Shown in pieces: positions 62,301 to 64,000 of a stretch of DNA of 64,000 nt. The notes beneath the pieces were generated by a model that had not been told where the DNA came from, did not search any database, and saw only the letters and a list, made by a program, of their open reading frames with translations. The stretch's first letter is position 1. Every line of letters begins with the position of its first letter. The position numbers and the translations under genes are program-made. The DNA comes from Epiperipatus broadwayi. Its lineage: Eukaryota; Onychophora; Udeonychophora; Euonychophora; Peripatidae. The stretch is from positions 11,641,423-11,705,422 of the forward strand of contig JAQFVV010012405.1 of NCBI GenBank assembly GCA_028023455.1, given 5' to 3'.

Positions 62301-64000
62301 AGTTTTTAAAATGTTCTCATCCAAGCGCGTTAAAGTTTAAAATAAAATAATTATTAATGCATTTAGTAAAATTTATAGAAAATAATCCTTGGTTTTAGTA
62401 TTTAGGATGATAATTATTAAATCATAATATTAATTAATCCCGTGAAGCTTCTTAATCTGCTTTACCAATATTCTCTGCATATCCGATGCATCAATCCATC
62501 TAATTTAACTTTAAAAATATTCGATAAACTTTTAAGTACTATTTGTATTTCCATGGATCCATCTTTTATTCAACTATGTGTTCACTTTTTTATATATGTT
62601 TCCTTCTTGATACATTTAAACTTTCATTTGGTATTTTTTATAAATCTCTTTTAAAATAAAAAAAAAACTTCAAGTACTTTTAAACAAATCTTTTCTAAAT
62701 ACATTTTTAAATAATTCTAAGAACGGATATTTTAATATCAAAAATGCTTCTGTTACATATTTTCCTGGGCCCTTTCTTTAATTCTAGAAAATATTTTTAA
62801 AAAATGTTACCTTCAGAAAGGATATAACATTTTACTCCTTTGAATATCATATTATATAAAATAATTCATGAAATATAGTTAGTTGTCTTATTACTATTTA
62901 AAAATAAATCTTGGATAAACTTATAAATAATACGTTTCAATACATTTTTTTTAGACTCCGTATAATGTCCAAGCTATGGTTTTTATGCACCAAAACAGTT
63001 CTTTGGTGAAATATTAATAAATATGTATCAATAAATATTTCAAATATTTTTTCAGCATTACAACTTATATCCATTTTATTCCGTAGTATATCCATTTTTA
63101 TTGTGAAGTTTAGGTTAAACTTTTAGATAAAATACGACTGATAAAGGAACTTTAAAAATTTAACAAAGCATGTTAAACGAAATTATTAAAATATTTTTTA
63201 GTTTACACTCTTTTTTTTTTTTTTTGCAAGTTACTTTTAAAATATTAATTATTTTTTTCAAATAAATTATGAGAGAGCGCTAAAATTGACCAAAATAATA
63301 ATTTTAAAAATACTATCTTTTTGATAGCTATAATTTACCTTTCTCCGGTTTCAATACATTATTAATCTCCCCCTATACCCCCATGCAAATCATATTTATA
63401 GTCTGTAAGAATACCTATTCCTATTGGTTAATTCTTACTTTAGCTTGAGAACAAATTTACATATTTTTAGTTTATAGTAGAATTAAATTTCAAAATTAGA
63501 AATCGTGACGTAATGAACTGAAAATATTATTTAAAATACCACTTTTAATTCAATTATAACTTTATTTAAATTATTTTAATCTTTTAAAATAACTTTTAAA
63601 ATAACATTTAATAACTTATTCCATTTCTTAATATTCAATTTATCTATTTTTATTTAAATAAAATATTTAATTTTTATATTATGAATGTATTCGTCTTTAT
63701 GATACTATTTAAAACATTACATCATTTAAATATGCAATAACGACAGTTAACTTAATATTTATTATTATTTGCTTTTATGATAGGCAATAATTCTATCCAA
63801 TTCTATAATATAACTTTTAAAATATTTTTAAACTTTGTTATTAATTCAAACACGAGTGTGTGTGAACGTATGTAATATACAAGTCACATGATCAATAACT
63901 TTGACAGACGATTTTCAATCTATTTCTCTGCCTATATTTATAAAATTGATACACTTATTATATTATATAAAATAATTATAAAAAAATTTGGAAGAACAAT
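59398..64000 (-). repeat. Family B 5' LTR, runs off the window
   Basis: From the primer-site candidate rightwards. Bases 61519-64000 duplicate 53382-55846. By the offset of about 8.15 kb the LTR would end near 64.41 kb, giving about 5.0 kb, exceptionally long. The first 2.1 kb has no partner in view because of the gap, so its LTR membership is inferred. An AATAAA on the minus strand near 60340 is a plausible polyadenylation site. Confidence 0.55.

Overview
This is nuclear DNA from an invertebrate animal. It is very AT-rich (roughly three quarters A+T by eye), full of trinucleotide and (TA)n microsatellites, and contains animal-type retroelements: RTE-clade LINE, Ty3/gypsy, Penelope-like, tRNA-related SINE-like repeats and piggyBac. 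The species cannot be fixed from sequence alone. The integrase style and the endonuclease-RT LINE would fit many arthropods, molluscs or flatworms. I found no host protein-coding exon, rRNA or genuine tRNA gene. The window reads as a gene-poor, transposon-packed intergenic or intronic region.

Layout. 1-1560: 3' end of a plus-strand Ty3/gypsy element (integrase C-terminus, polypurine tract, start of LTR). 5.2-7.7 kb: a decayed minus-strand relic related to the large LTR element further right. 7.76-8.57 kb: a hairpin repeat, an RTE 3' fragment and a (TA)n tract. 12.5-12.96 kb: a long foldback. 14.3-14.8 kb: a foldback whose left arm carries a complete-looking hammerhead ribozyme of the type found in Penelope-like elements. 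22.7-26.0 kb: a nearly full-length but broken RTE LINE (minus). 26.3-27.5 kb: a piggyBac transposase relic (minus). 28.8-29.2 kb: a Penelope GIY-YIG C-terminus followed by a degenerate hammerhead. 29.5-30.8 kb: hairpin and foldback elements and a third hammerhead-like core. 31.5-35.7 kb: a cluster of SINE-like repeats, including a GC-richer 0.77-kb poly(A)-ended retroelement and an inverted pair. 38.1-39.8 kb: a TTAA-flanked, piggyBac-like non-autonomous element. 40.2-40.44 kb: a near-perfect 120-bp-arm foldback beside (TA)n.

The right third (43.0-64.0 kb) is the most interesting part. It holds two related, minus-strand, apparently gag-only LTR retrotransposon families with unusually large LTRs. 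Family A has LTRs of about 2.67 kb around a 2.88-kb internal region with a primer-binding-site-like sequence, a coiled-coil Gag-like ORF and a polypurine tract. It is arranged LTR-internal-LTR-internal. After a 500-N gap, family B shows the same plan with LTRs inferred at about 5 kb and a longer coiled-coil ORF interrupted by a single in-frame stop. Neither shows protease, RT, RNase H or integrase, so both probably depend on enzymes from another element. The second family A internal copy, next to the gap, is riddled with 1-2 base indels that may be assembly errors.
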